NCBI RefSeq assembly: GCF_002127325.2
Contig: NC_035434.2
Location: 149,603,692 to 149,667,691, forward strand
From: Helianthus annuus
Taxonomy: Eukaryota > Streptophyta > Magnoliopsida > Asterales > Asteraceae
Direction: 5' to 3'
Length of the DNA: 64,000 nt
A program made the translations under genes and the position numbers. This document shows, piece after piece, positions 21,886 through 34,049 of this stretch; the stretch's first letter is position 1; the number at the start of each line of letters is the position of its first letter. The notes beneath the pieces are model-generated. The model was not told the origin of the DNA. It saw only the letters and a program-made list of their open reading frames with translations, and did not search any database.

Positions 21886-24092
21886 GAAATCTCGCCCTCG
21901 AGATTTACTGAAATAAATGAGGGTACTTTTCTTGCATCGTGGATTCTAACTCCCACGTGTATTTGGGACCTCTACGGGCATCCCATTTAACCTTTACAAT
22001 AGGTACATACTTCCTTCGAAGCTTCTTTACCTGCCGATCCTCAATCGATACAGGTTTTTCCACAAATGTTAAAAGGTCATTCAGAGGTATAATTAAACAT
22101 GTTGACGCTTTTAACCATTATTGCGCAAACTTCCAAATAATTTCGAAATCGGCTCCTCTCGTCCAACAAGTGGCTCATTTGAGAATACGGACATCGTATA
22201 AGGTCACTCAGAGGCCTAGTTTAGGCATGTTGACACTTTCAGTCCTTCTATAAACAAAGTTTTTAATTTTTACGAAAATAGTCCCTCATAGTCAACGTTT
22301 GACTTTATTAGGGTTCATTACACGTGTCATCACATCATTGGACACGATTTTACAAGGTGTTACATCCTTACCCCCTTAAAAGAAATCTCGACCCCGAGAA
22401 TTGCTCCAAAAAGATAGAAGTACTTTCCGTCGTAAACTGAACTTAACTTCCACAGTCATTTAGCACCTTTACGGGTATTCCAGTTGACCCATCCATTAGG
22501 TGCTTACTCCTTTTCGGAGTTTCTTAACCTGTCGATCCTTGATCGATATAGGTCTTTCCATAAACCTCAGGCTTTCATCAATCTATACGTCTTCATGAGA
22601 CATTGCTAGGGATTTATCAGCTAGGCATTTCTTTAAGTTAGAAATGTGGGACACATTGTGAATTCCACTGAGCTCCTTAGGCAGGTTTAGCTTAAGCTAC
22701 ACTGCCGACACATTCGATGATCTCGAATGATTTATACATCCAAGGCTTAACTTGCTCTATATACCGAAATGTATTGTACTCTTTCATGTCTGATACTTCG
22801 ATAGAGCTTCGTTCCCCATTTGGAACTTCAAGAGATTTGCGCCTCTTGTTCGCATTGCTCTATTACCGAATACTGGCAGTTTTTCAGATGATTACGGATT
22901 CATAATATTCTATCCATCATCTTTATGACAAATCTCAGATCCTGATAATTGGGCTTTCCCAATTTCCTACCCAACAAATGGGTGTTGGCTATTTCTCCCA
23001 AACAAGGTCTCCAGAGGAGCAGCCTTGATGCTTATATAATGCTATCAGTTATAGGAGAACTTAATTAGGGTGAGATAATTATTCCAACTATTACCCGTAT
23101 CCATCTTAAGGATTCATCTACCCTCATAGTTAGTCGAACGAATCGACGATCCTGGGCAGCTAATAATGATTTTTAATCGTTTCTTAGTCAGGTTGCAACA
23201 GCCAATGCACAAGCGCATTACCTTACGCTTTCTTTTGTCAACCATAATCAGTGCTCTTAAAATGATGAGCCAGGCTGTCCAAGCCTTTCTCCAAAAAACT
23301 CATCTGGTTAATTCTCAGTTCTTCCATTTCTGTTAATGCTTACCAATATAGGGTTGCTGTAACAGATGCAGCTCCTAACAGGATGTCAATCAAAATCTTA
23401 TTTTGCCTTTCAGGAGGTAAAACGGAGTATCTCTATAGAGATGATAATCAAGTTTTCCAAATATGATAGATGTAGTTTCAATCTTCGGCCTTGGTCCACT
23501 TACCGTCGATTGTGCCATATAAATGACACATCAGTTTTACGAGTGCACGGATGCCTTAAGTAGAGACGCCTACTTAGGAATTTCTATTATGGATATCTTC
23601 TTTGAACGCCACTAGCTGACTTTAGTACAATATGACTATTGGAATATCTTGGTGGCCCCATGCGTTAAACTTCCATATTGATCAGGCATGGACATAATTT
23701 ATGGGACGCACTGGGATACGCAATCCTCATATGGTGCTTTTGTCAATCCTAGTTGGCACTCGCAGTTGATAAAATCAATGAGAAAATAAGAAAAATAATT
23801 AAAATAACATATATTGTCGTACTCTTATTCAAAGAAAGAGTACTTTTAGATTATACAGAGAGATCATCGCCGACAATTAGGAGAATCAGTCTCTCAGGTT
23901 TCTTTGGTAAGTTCTTCCTGATTAAGAATCTAGAGTCCTTATGAATACCATCATGAGTTTGTTGAGCTTATGGTCTATGAAAGACTTATTATTGCCTATA
24001 TTTGAAACAGGATACTTGGCAGAAATTATCATTGTCCAAATGATAAGAAAAGTACTGGATGACATCATGTACTTCCTCTTGGCATTCATCAG
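21886..24092 (-). pseudogene. Decayed gypsy pol 3' remnants (chromodomain/integrase end)
   Basis: Reading on the minus strand, fragments such as DRQVKKLRKG and the segment over 21900-22070 match the C-terminal tail of gypsy integrases (DRQVK, then a GPEYTW-type motif) but are broken by stops and frameshifts. The pol-end/PPT unit occurs twice, at 21869-22066 and from 22365 onward, separated by a 298-bp LTR-start fragment (22067-22364). RT, RNase H and most of integrase are not recognisable and appear deleted. Confidence 0.6.
22067..22381 (-). repeat. Internal LTR-start fragment plus second polypurine tract
   Basis: From AAAGGTCATTCAGAGGTATA to GTGTTACA (22364) this is a diverged copy of the U3 start of the flanking LTR, with the same order of GACACGTGTCAT and GTTTGACTTT-type landmarks. 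It is followed by a second PPT, TTTTAAGGGGGTAAGGA on the minus strand (22365-22381). Confidence 0.75.
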
Positions 24093-24710
24093 GTGAGTTC
24101 AGACATTTTCTTTCTTAGCCTTTCCAGACTTAGCTGCACCTTCTTTGGCAGCTTTATGGCATCAAATTCTGATGTGGCCTTACTCACTATAGTCATAACA
24201 GACTGTATTCCACATGTCCCTATATTCATGGGACTGATGACCAGTTCCTTTGCAGATGTCACACTGCTTTGGTCTTTGATTTATTCGACACCGTTCCCAG
24301 TGTCTTTTATAGCAATTCTTACATACAGGCTTCTTACTGAACTTATGATGGTTCTTACTAAGCCTGTAATTTGCTCTTACTCTTCGATTTCTGGGAGTTA
24401 TCCTCCTCCCTTGTTCATCCTTCACATTCGAAGCGCGAACAAAACTCTTTTCACGAGCAATTGATTGAGGTTTTGAATGAAATTCAGAGCGAGAAGCATT
24501 CGGCTCTTTGAATTGCTTCATGACCTTTTCCATGGTCTTTCAAACTGCTGTGTCAATTACAGCTTGGAGATTAACTCCATTAATATTGAGGTTTATGTCT
24601 GTAGCATTATTAGCTTTTGTCGCCTTAATAGTATCGCGACTGCTATTCACCTCATTCAAGTTTTCCATACTCGAAACTTGGTATTAACCACCATGTTAAG
24701 CAATTTCTAG
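24093..24710 (-). pseudogene. gag zinc-knuckle remnant of the gypsy element
   Basis: The minus strand encodes CKNCYKRHWERC and CDICKGTGHQSHEY, matching paired gypsy gag zinc knuckles, but the second has lost its last Cys (Tyr instead) and stops interrupt the frame on both sides. The longest open piece is 117 codons (24180-24533). In position it is the only recognisable gag. It is probably non-functional. Confidence 0.65.
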
Positions 24711-24889
24711 TCATCGTCCTGATGACCAGGTATAGATCAGCCACGGCATCCATAAACCGTATAGGCTATTATTTTCCAAACATTCCTAATGAATGTTATT
24801 TGAACGTATATCCATTACATTTAGCCTAGGTCACAAAAGGACCATTAACGGCGCTTAAGGTTTGGAACGAGTCCATTATCTGTTTGACA

Positions 24890-25250
24890 GAGGATCATAA
24901 TGTCACAACTGTCTTTGTCACAAGGACGATTACGAATAGCTCAAAGGCTAGCCTTACATGACTTCTATTATAATTATATACATATATGGCATAAATGCCC
25001 GTCTCGAAGGACGTAGAGATATATGGCATAAAGCCTAGTCATGAAAGACATGGATGATTATATGGCATGAGGGCCTTGTCGCAAAGGACGATTAGATATG
25101 GCTCAAAGCGGCCTTGTCACAATGACGTTATAAGATATGGCACCAAGGCCTGTCACGGAGGACATTTGTCAATGCTGGCACAAAAGGCCTGTGACTAGGG
25201 ATGTGAACACTTAATATGTTAACTTGTCACGAATGACAAATTATTGCACA
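24890..25250. repeat. Leader repeat array 1: GGC..GCC / GTC..GAC units
   Basis: Roughly eight units of about 40 bp follow the pattern ATATGGCATAAAGGCC then TTGTCACAAGGACG. Each unit contains two short inverted repeats (GGC-GCC and GTC-GAC). It lies in the transcribed leader of the 13.1-kb element, between gag and PBS. Two further units recur at about 25755-25830. Confidence 0.65.
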
Positions 25251-25261
25251 TTGGCTTGTCA

Positions 25262-26040
25262 TTGATGAGTTTAAACATCACTCATTGATTTTTATACATC
25301 ATCATTGCATTTGATGATATTAGTCATGATCGCGCTGATCATATAGACTGTTAGGGTTGGGTATAACCCACCACTTTGTACAGGGGATCTTGAAGATCAC
25401 CACTAACTTTGACAATAGAGTAAAGTGTAGCCCGTAGGCATTTCATCACAAGGGATGTTATTATCATGGTCATCATATTGATGATAGGAGTCAGGATCGC
25501 AATGATCATATAGACTTTTGGGATTCGAGCATGGCTCACCCCCTTTGGCAAAGAATCACAAAAGATTACAATTGCCTAGTCTCAGATGGACAATATATTA
25601 TAGCCCTTAAGCAAAACATCATTAAGGATGTCAGATTTAATCATCGTACTGATGATTATAGTCGTGATCGCATTGATCATGCAGACTATTAGGCTTGAGC
25701 ACAGCTCATTACCTTGGACAGGGGATCTTAAAGATCACAATGTCAATATCATAGAGACGTCCATATATAGCATAAGGCTTGTCTCGAAGGGCAGTTAGAT
25801 GGCGCAAAAGGCCTTGTCACAAGGACATAATCAATGATCTCTTGGATCAGTGATTTCTAAGGGTCGAACATAGTTCATCGCCTTTTGACAATAAGTTTAT
25901 AAAATAAAACTATTATTGTCATGAATACATCTTCGCCCAATGGCATACATCCAAATTGGATGTTTTGATGCATTCTTCATACCGTTGTTTGATAGCCGTG
26001 ATTCGTATTGATCATATAGGCTATGAAGGTGGCTTGGAAA
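25262..26040. repeat. Leader repeat array 2: about 170-bp units
   Basis: The landmark GATCATATAGACT and the following ACAGGGGATCTTRAAGATCA recur with starts at 25337, 25504 and 25675 (spacing 167 and 171 bp). A diverged fourth copy is at about 26010. Units are preceded by TGATGAT-rich inverted repeats. No ORF. Confidence 0.7.
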
Positions 26041-26357
26041 AGTCCAAGTACTTTTGGAAGCTAGTGTGGTCTCTCAAGTCACACAGCCAGGAATGTTAAC
26101 ATGTTCTCAGATGTTAACAAGGATTAATTATCTTAAGAGGGTTTTACCATCACAGCCATGTTCATAGACATATAGGCTAGGTTATACCATTAAGAGGATC
26201 TTTTTGAAATATATCAGTTGATCGATAAAGTTCGAGTAAATTCAGAACTATTGTTGGATAAAGGGACGAGACGAATACCTACATAAAATTTCAAAACTTT
26301 CCTAGATTATTAGGAACTTACAATAGTGCCTTAAACAGGACTTTTAGTAATATATTT

Positions 26358-26970
26358 GTCCACAGAGGACTTAAAGAAAAATATAAGTCCGTATAAGGAC
26401 TATAAAAATATTACAAATCCAAACGTCAATGTCCTCAAAATGGACTAATTCAAAATAGCGTATCCCCAAAGGGTCTTAATGAAATAACATGTCCATGAAA
26501 GGACTATATTGGTACAGTGTGCACACAAAAGGGCTTTGCTGTACAAGTGTCCTCACAGGGACTTTTAAATAACTCTAGTCCACGCAAGGACCAAAAAGAA
26601 TTATAAGTCCGAAAAGGGACTATAAAATACATCCGTATAAGGACTTTTATGATATAACATGTCCATGAAAGGACGTTATTAAACAATTGCCCTCGAAGGG
26701 ACTTTATGATAAAATAATATGTCCACGAAAGGACTATAATGAATTATCATGTCCGCCAGAGGACTTGATAAAATAATATGTCTACGAAAAGACTCTTAAT
26801 GAATTACTATGTCCATGAAAGGACTATGAAGGAATATAATGTCCATGAAAGGATTATATCAAAATATCAAGTCCATGAAAGGACTGAATAGTAAATGCCC
26901 ATATAGGGTCTTAAGTCGAAGGTATGTCCACACAGGGACTAAATAAAAGAGATAGGTCCTTATAAGGACT
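26358..26970. repeat. Leader repeat array 3: 21 short hairpin units (GTCC-N5-8-GGAC)
   Basis: About 21 units, mean spacing near 30 bp, each a small inverted repeat such as TGTCCATGAAAGGACT or AGTCCGTATAAGGACT, joined by AT-rich spacers such as ATAAAATAATA. Stem changes are sometimes matched on both sides: GTCTACGAAAAGAC, TGCCCATATAGGGTC and ATCCCCAAAGGGTC beside the common GTCC/GGAC form. It lies about 670-1280 bp downstream of the PBS in the transcript of the 13.1-kb element. Confidence 0.85.
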
Positions 26971-27636
26971 TAAAAGACAAAGAATATTATGAAGGAATGA
27001 TTATCCAACGTCTTCCTTGCTCCATTAGATTGTTTCTCTTCTGTGTGTACCATACATGATGAAGGTACAAAAGACCTTAGTGAATAATGCAGATAATCCA
27101 ATCAGGATCCGTTACGGAGATAGAATTCAAGGATTCAATGGTTAAAGAATGATATGGATCACGGATTGGGTTTTGACTGATATAATCCAAGTCTGGGATT
27201 CCAAACTTGAAGGTAAGAAACACGGGTTATCAGCCACAAACGGGAGTCTCAGGGACCACCTGGTATGGATTCCACTGGTACAGACTTTAAAATTTGAGCC
27301 TCAGGGACCTCCGGTATGGACTCTGAAGTCTGATTCCAATTAAAAATGGGTTTGGTTTTTGGAAATGAATCTATAAAGGTCTTCCTCCAAACCGGTCGCA
27401 CGCTTATTCTAGCCGTATGGTGAAGCTTGGCATTCATTGGCTTCAGACGAGGGAAATCTCTATCAACAGCTTCCTTGCTTGGCGACATATTCAAAATACA
27501 TAAAATCGAAAACAATGTTTACTTAATAGGGATGAGAACATTCCTATGTTAAGTCTAGACTCTAAAGGTCTAAGGAATATGCTACTGTGTCATTGAGATT
27601 AAACGCAAAAGACTAGTGTTTAATTCACTCAATGTT

Positions 27637-27649
27637 GGCTCTGATACCA
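27637..27649 (-). other. Primer binding site (tRNA-iMet type)
   Basis: TGGTATCAGAGCC on the minus strand starts 3 bases after the end of the right (5') LTR. This is the standard complement of the initiator tRNA-Met 3' end used by many plant LTR retrotransposons and fixes the element's orientation. Confidence 0.92.
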
Positions 27650-27652
27650 ACC

Positions 27653-30600
27653 TGTCACACCCCGATATTCCACATATCACCGGTGGGCCCGGTGGGGAGT
27701 ATAGTGACGTAGTTGATATCATCATGGTCAAACATACACAGAATAGCACAGCGGAAGTCTTGGAATAAAAATATTATTACAAACTCAAACGACTGAAAAT
27801 ATCAAAGTATTTATTATAGACGAGTCTGTAATATCAATCCACAGGAGGATCATTACGGAATGTATAAAATGAAGCTTAACAGACTTTATGGCATCTTTAA
27901 GGATTTGCAAGATCCTCTTTTTCGACACCGAGCAACTCCCAGCCTATTACGAGTAGTACCTGCCACTTAGCCTTTTGAAAATACGTCAGTTTTCACTGGT
28001 AAATACGTTTTAACCGACTCATTTGAAAAGAGTTTATGAAAATTGATTTGAGTGCACAAGGCACAAAACCTTTTTAAAACTTGGGACAATTCTTAATAAA
28101 AATCTTGTATACTGAATTACATGTTTACCGTACATCTGGGGCCCAGTACAGAGACTGAGACATGATTAAACGACACACCACTTTTAAAACCCATAAAGGA
28201 GTTATCCCCAACATGTGGGTAATAATTTATTATTGGCATCTTTTCGGTGTATGCCTACACCCTGCGCATAAGTTGTGGCCATTTACAAATGAATGAGCCA
28301 AGGATATATCCAGGACACGGTCGTTAACCCCCAATGTTTAAGTCATTAACAGAACAGTATCAAAGCAGGTTTTGTGGATTTACTAACCACAATCTGGCAT
28401 TTGATTGATCCACACCCGACCAAGCGGTATTAATCTACCGTATCCCAAGCCCGTATAGGGGAAAATAAGTTAAAAGTATTTACCTGAGCTAACACTTGAT
28501 TCACAGCAAAATAACTCAGTCGTATCCAATCTATCTAAATGCAGGTAGCTTTTACCGGGTGGCTCTAGTCTGGAGTGATGGTAATATATAACCAAATTCA
28601 GAATGCTAATGGTCTTATTTAAGTCATAGACTTAGACCGGCTAGCTTGAAGTATCTAAAGCGGTACGACACGCTAGATTAAGCGATGACCGGAATAGAAC
28701 GTTATTTAGACCCAACAAGTTTGGATACTTGTATAATATGGGTAAACTAAACACATTCCGGATTTTGAGACAAAAACGATAAGGTTAAACCCGTTTCGGC
28801 AATTTTTACGTAAACTAGTTACATAAACCGATCCGAATGCGTAAAATGCGTAACGGGTAACCAAATGAATCATATACAAGTTCCATATGTTATTATGCTT
28901 AGAATATGTCAATACATCAGTAGGATGTCAACATATATGCCCAAAAAGTATTTAAAACCATTTTAAGTCCCGTAAGGGCATTTTGGTCATTTTAATATTT
29001 ATAAAAGAGATTTTATAACAAACTGAAGTTCTGGTCCTTTCTAATCAGTAAAAATATTTATTTTATCTCATTACAACAGTAAGATATCATACATATGTGA
29101 GGTTTACCATTTATGGCCAAACTATGTCCCGAAAGGGCATTTTGGTCATTTTACATATGCTTTTACGGGCATTTTGGAAGTCTGAGTTCTCGACTTATAC
29201 CTACTATAATAATATTAAAATTTGTTTAAGAATTCGGTAGGTAGCAAGTCTTAGGTGTTAATTATGGTTTAAAACCATACTATGCACCTAAATAGCGTAA
29301 AAATCGCTAATTGACGATCATTAAGGGGTTTTATGGAACTCTGAGATTTTGATTAGTTTTGAATGCTCAAAAATAATTTATTTAATGTATAAAATCAGTA
29401 GGAAAAGTTTTGGCATTCAAATCATTTGTAAATCTCATTTTATGCGTGAAAAGGGTATTATCGTCATTTATCGAATTAATACAAGAACTCTATGATATGA
29501 TCAGTTTATAATCTGATCAATAACTCCAACAATCCCTAAAAATAATATCTTAACAGTAGGTAATGAGTTTTGGGTCAAAAACCAAGTTTAAACATGCTTT
29601 ATGCAAGATATCGTAATTTACTTAGTTAAAAGCTTCTAATTACGATATCGAGCATAACTCCTATTTGGGACCAAGAACTGATGTCAATTTTTCGGGACAA
29701 GCTTATATATCCATAACAAAGGTTTTTGTCCTCTCATATTTCTAAAAATCTCATTCCTATGTCAAAAGGGCAAAATGGGCGTTTATAAGCATAATAGCGG
29801 AAACTAGCGTATAATTCAAACCACAAGGAACCATGCAATATAACTCCAGAGGGTTATACTACTGAATAATATGGTCCTAATGGAAGCTTAAAACATGTGA
29901 GAATCAAGCTTAATCGGGTCAGAACTGAAAAGTCAAAGCATAGTCAAGCTTTTGCGACTTTCGGTTAACATCTGCCCTTAGATGATTAATTGTCGGATTA
30001 GGACTGATAAAACATGTTTATATAATCATTACCAAGTCATTAGAATGTTATAATATAATTTAGAACCTCTGGTTTATTAATTAGAATCATTTTTGTCATT
30101 TCTGTCCAGTTTGACTTTTTGTCAAACTACTTTGACCCGACAATTAACCAGTCAAACGAAATAATTAGGAGACACCCTTACAGGGGTTAATCACCTATAC
30201 TAATGTGGTTTCATAACCACTTTCAATTTGGTCAGTGGTTAAGCCACATGTAATTAAAACGAAAGTCAAACTGATTAAGCACTAAGTTTGACTTTTAAGC
30301 AATTAAGCTAAATTAATTAACTAAACAAGTAGTTAGAGACTTACTAATGGTCCTAGCAATCTTTTCTACACTTGAAAGTCTTCTCCTTACTGTTGGAAGC
30401 TCCAGATTAAGTCCCACAATGGAATGTTGCAAGTGTGAGTTATGATCACTAGAGGAGGTTCACTTATATAGTGATTTCTATGGTTCTTGATGGCTTCCAG
30501 GTGTTTTAGGATGTTAAGAGATCATCCCAAGTGTCCTAGCTAGAGGTTTAAACCGACATATAGCTCCAAACATCGTTACAAACTAGATTAAGGCGGTGGA

Positions 30601-31308
30601 ACAGCCAAACCCGCAGCTGTCCAGCTCTTTCTGTTCAGCGAAGGCCGTCGCGTAGCGCGACGGCAAAAGGCTTCAGGCTCGCGCTACGCGAGTGCCTAGG
30701 TTACCAGCTCAACCAGTTTTAAAGCTGGCAATTTCAGTCCCTGCACCTTTTAAACGTGGTTTTAACTTTGTTTCTTGAACTTTTGGCCCTCTAACTTGAT
30801 TTTTAAGGACTCCAACTCATAACCAAACATCGTTAAGTCCCCGGTAAATTTTGTGATCACCCCAAAAGGCCTTAAATTTCAACATTGACGCTTTTAACCC
30901 CTCGTATACGAATACTGTCATAACTTTCTCATACTTTATCGAAACCTCGTGAAATTTTTATCACACATTCTTGTGAGTATAATTTATCATTACAAAGCTT
31001 TGGGTCCGCTAAAAGATCACTCAGAGGTATAGCTTAAACACGTTGACACATTTAGCCCCTGTAGTTTGTAATTCCTCGCTTTCTTTCACAATTAGTTTTG
31101 TATGATCCATGACTTATTCGTTTGAAGGTATAAACATCTTGTAGGGCTATTTTAAAAATATATTTATCCATTGTTGACATTCTGGATCCTTATATTCATG
31201 CAGTTTCCTTGTTTGTCAACTTTAGCCCTTCTAATTCAGTCCTTTACACGTTTAAAGTCCATGACACGTGTCGATATAATATTGGACATGAATTTTCGAG
31301 GTGTTACA
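27653..31308 (-). repeat. Right LTR (5' LTR) of the 13.1-kb gypsy element
   Basis: Same length as the left LTR (3656 bp) with a constant offset of 9440 bases, so no indels. Eight substitutions seen, at about 27689, 28337, 28838, 28980, 29407, 29651, 29687 and 29846. TATA box at about 30463-30473; hairpins at 30644-30664 and 30678-30692. Confidence 0.95.
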
Positions 31309-31313
31309 AAGAC

Positions 31314-32984
31314 AAAGTTAACAGACATCATTGCACCAACAGACTCCCCCTTGGATGTTGACGAACTCTTTAGCATCATGTCTTCAGTCTTTAGTCTTGA
31401 ATTCTCACTCTCAGCCTTAAATTGTTTTGACATTGTAAAAGCTTCCTTCATTCTTCTATCTTCAAACTCTAACCTTCAATCCCCCCTTTGAATGTTGATC
31501 CAGAATTCTGACTCCCCCTTTCGCAGACTCCCCCTCTCGATATGCTAGGACTCGAATTTCTGGTTTAAACTTTGACATTTCTTTTCCATGGGGAACTTGA
31601 CTCCTGTTTCCTGTTTCTCAAACATATAACATTATAATCTATACACTCTTAAACTTCTATTAACTGTTCATCAGTTTTAGAAATCCACTTAAGTATTCAG
31701 GTCCAAGTTAATGACCCTGATTACTCAATGTATCTACCAAGTCCAACTTAATGACCTTGATTGATCTGTGACAAAACAAACTGATTTTGTTCAACATTTT
31801 CAAATTTTTTTTTTTGAAAATATACAAGTTTCAAATTAATGAACTTGATTTATCTTTTCATCTTTCAGGTTTAAAGTATGAAGCTCCCAACTCATCATCC
31901 TGCTTAGAATCTTTCTGCATCTGCTCCCCTCTTCTGAATCTGAAGATCAACTCCCCACTTTGGTTTGTCGGAAAATAAAGCAGAAATGAAAAATCTTTTT
32001 TTTTTTTTGGATTTTTGAATAAAGTTTCTAAACTAGAAAATGAATTGCAGAAATTAAATGCAGAATGTAAACTATTTACAAACATATTTTTGGTGAGCGT
32101 GTTAGGGAATCATATTAGCTAAAGACAAGTTATTGGCACCGTTAAGCTTGATAACATACTAAGTCTTAAACAATTCACTTAGATTGTCGATATGCTGATC
32201 CTCTTAAATTTTCATACAAACTTCAATCTGTTCAGGATACGATTTAAGTGAATTAAAGAACTTAAACTTATATGTGTGTCCCACCTCTTGAATATACTCT
32301 CGTATCCAGATCCCAATATTCAGTCTTACAGGTGAGTATACCTAGATGATATCTGTAAAGGGTTAGATGCGAAACCGTGAGAGCTCAGGTCATAACTTCC
32401 GTTCAGCAGAGAGATGATAGTTCGACTTTTGGTGTGTTCCCTTTAGAGAATCTTTTCTTCAACAGCACATTATTAGCATTTTTCAATGTTTCATCATTTT
32501 TATGTTGAGGGCGATGCTTTTATTTCAAGCAAGCAGAAAGTATTATGCGAGGACTAGACCATTGCTTCCGCAAAATCAGAAGTCCTGGGATAATACCCCA
32601 GATATCACTGAGTATAAAGACCTAGTATCTCAAAAAGAGGGACCTTTCAAACAAGATTTCAGGGGTTACCTATATATCCAAGTAGTGTTCCCCACAAAAT
32701 AAGCAAGTTTGAATTTTAGGTTTATATCCCAAACAAGATTTACTGAATGTATAAAAACCTATCGACACATCATCAGCAAGACTGTTTAAAAACTTTAGAC
32801 TTTACAAATCTTTAGCGTACTGTAACCGTCAAGCCAATGTACTATCATTTTCCCTTTTTACACAAGCTCTTTTTCAGTTTTCTATTGTTTTTGGATTTTA
32901 AAATGTTCTCATGTTTTTGGATTTTTTAAATTTTTTACTGTTTTTGTATTTTCTGAAAATATAATACTTCCCCTAAATACCAAA
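31314..32984 (-). mobile_element. copia element: LTR start, PPT and 3' non-coding region
   Basis: 31314-31341 is the U3 start of the copia 3' LTR, TGTTGGTGCAATGATG on the minus strand. It is preceded by the PPT CCAAGGGGGAGTC (31342-31354 complement). Further AGGGGGAG-type purine tracts occur near 31503-31535 and a weaker one at 31948. A 3' region with several PPT-like tracts is described for Sireviruses, so a Sirevirus-like copia is possible. A short open piece on the minus strand (31236-31451) ends in the LTR and is not a supported gene. Confidence 0.6.
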
Positions 32985-34049
32985 TCAAGTAAAAAATCGA
33001 CAAACCATTGCAGATTGTTTCTCAACATCGTCATCTACAATGTTATCCTCATCAACGCCGATAATCCCATCCGACACCAATAGAAGCTTCATACCGTTAA
33101 GTTTTAAAAGATATTTAAAACGAGTTTTGTCAAAAGCTTTGGTATGTAAATCAGCTTTCTGTTCGTCAGTGTGGATTTTATCAATTCGTATCAACTTCTT
33201 CTCTAAGCAATCTCGGATGAAGTGATGACGAATTTCGATGTGTTTCGTTTTAGCGTGATGAACAGGATTTTTTGTTATACTTATCGCAACCTCATTATCA
33301 ACAAAGATAGGGGTGTTAAGAAATTGCAAACCGTAGTCGCGCATCTGTTGCTGGATCCACAAGATCTGAGAGCAGCAACTGCTAGCAGATACATACTCAG
33401 CTTCACAGGTGGATAGAGCCACAGAGGTCTGCTTCTTACATTGCCAGGTGACCAAACGTGGTCCGAAAAACTGACAACCCACTGTTGTTGATTTTGCATT
33501 AACTTTGCAGCTTCCGTAGTCAGAATCAGAATACCCTTTGAGCGTGAAATCACCTGTTTTTGGATACCACAACCCCAATGATGGAGTTCCTTTCAGGTAG
33601 CGTAATATCCGTTTCACAATCACCATGTGCGAAGCTCTGGGGCTTGACTGAAACCGTGTTGCGAGGCACGTTGGATACATGATATCGGGTCTTGAAGCAG
33701 TTAAGTACATCAACGATCCGATCATGGAACGATACGTAGTTTCATCTACCCTGTCTCCGGTGAGATCTGGGTTTATCCCATGGTTCGTCGCTAAAGGGGT
33801 TGAAGCTGGAGTAGATCCTGACATCCCAAATTTCTCTAAGATATCATGAACATACTTCGTCTGGTGTATGAAAATTCCCTCAGGAAGTTGATCAACTTGA
33901 AGTCCCAAGAAGAATTTCATCTCCCCCATCGATGACATTTCGAACTTTTGCTTCATAACAGATTCAAAATCCTTGCAAATATTTTCATTCGTTGACCCAA
34001 ATATGATGTCGTCCACGTATATCTGAACGATCACATCTAACTGAAACAC
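32985..34049 (-). pseudogene. copia RT C-terminal part and RNase H
   Basis: A 354-codon open frame starts at the RT catalytic box YVDDIIFGS and continues through FFLGLQV, TASRPDI and the RNase H signatures GYSDSDYGSC, LSTCEAEYVS and HIEIRHHFIRD. These are classic Ty1/copia pol motifs in the correct order. The N-terminal two-thirds of RT is missing because of the internal deletion at about 34045-34115, so the enzyme cannot be functional. The family usually has RT about 240 aa before RNase H. Confidence 0.9.

Larger units (their letters stand above)
18208..31313 (-). mobile_element. Complete non-autonomous Ty3/gypsy LTR retrotransposon (13.1 kb) with 5-bp TSD
   Basis: Two 3656-bp LTRs (18213-21868 and 27653-31308) bracket a 5784-bp interior. 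AAGAC flanks both sides (18208-18212 and 31309-31313). The PBS next to the right LTR and the PPT next to the left LTR place it on the minus strand. By eye the LTRs differ at 8 substitutions with no indels (about 99.8% identity). The interior shows only decayed gag zinc-knuckle and pol 3'-end remnants, too short for a full polyprotein, so it must have moved using enzymes supplied in trans. It is inserted in the 3' LTR of the copia element. Confidence 0.95.

Noticed and set aside
24093..24464. Plus-strand ORF of 123 codons
   Set aside because: It is the antisense shadow of the gag zinc-knuckle remnant on the minus strand.
26358..26970. CRISPR-like array
   Set aside because: Spacing is irregular, spacers are AT-rich and alike, units are hairpins inside a plant retrotransposon leader, and no cas genes are possible here.
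31236..31451. Env-like ORF of the copia element
   Set aside because: The open piece is short, ends inside the LTR and has no signal peptide or membrane segment. I could not support an envelope-like gene.
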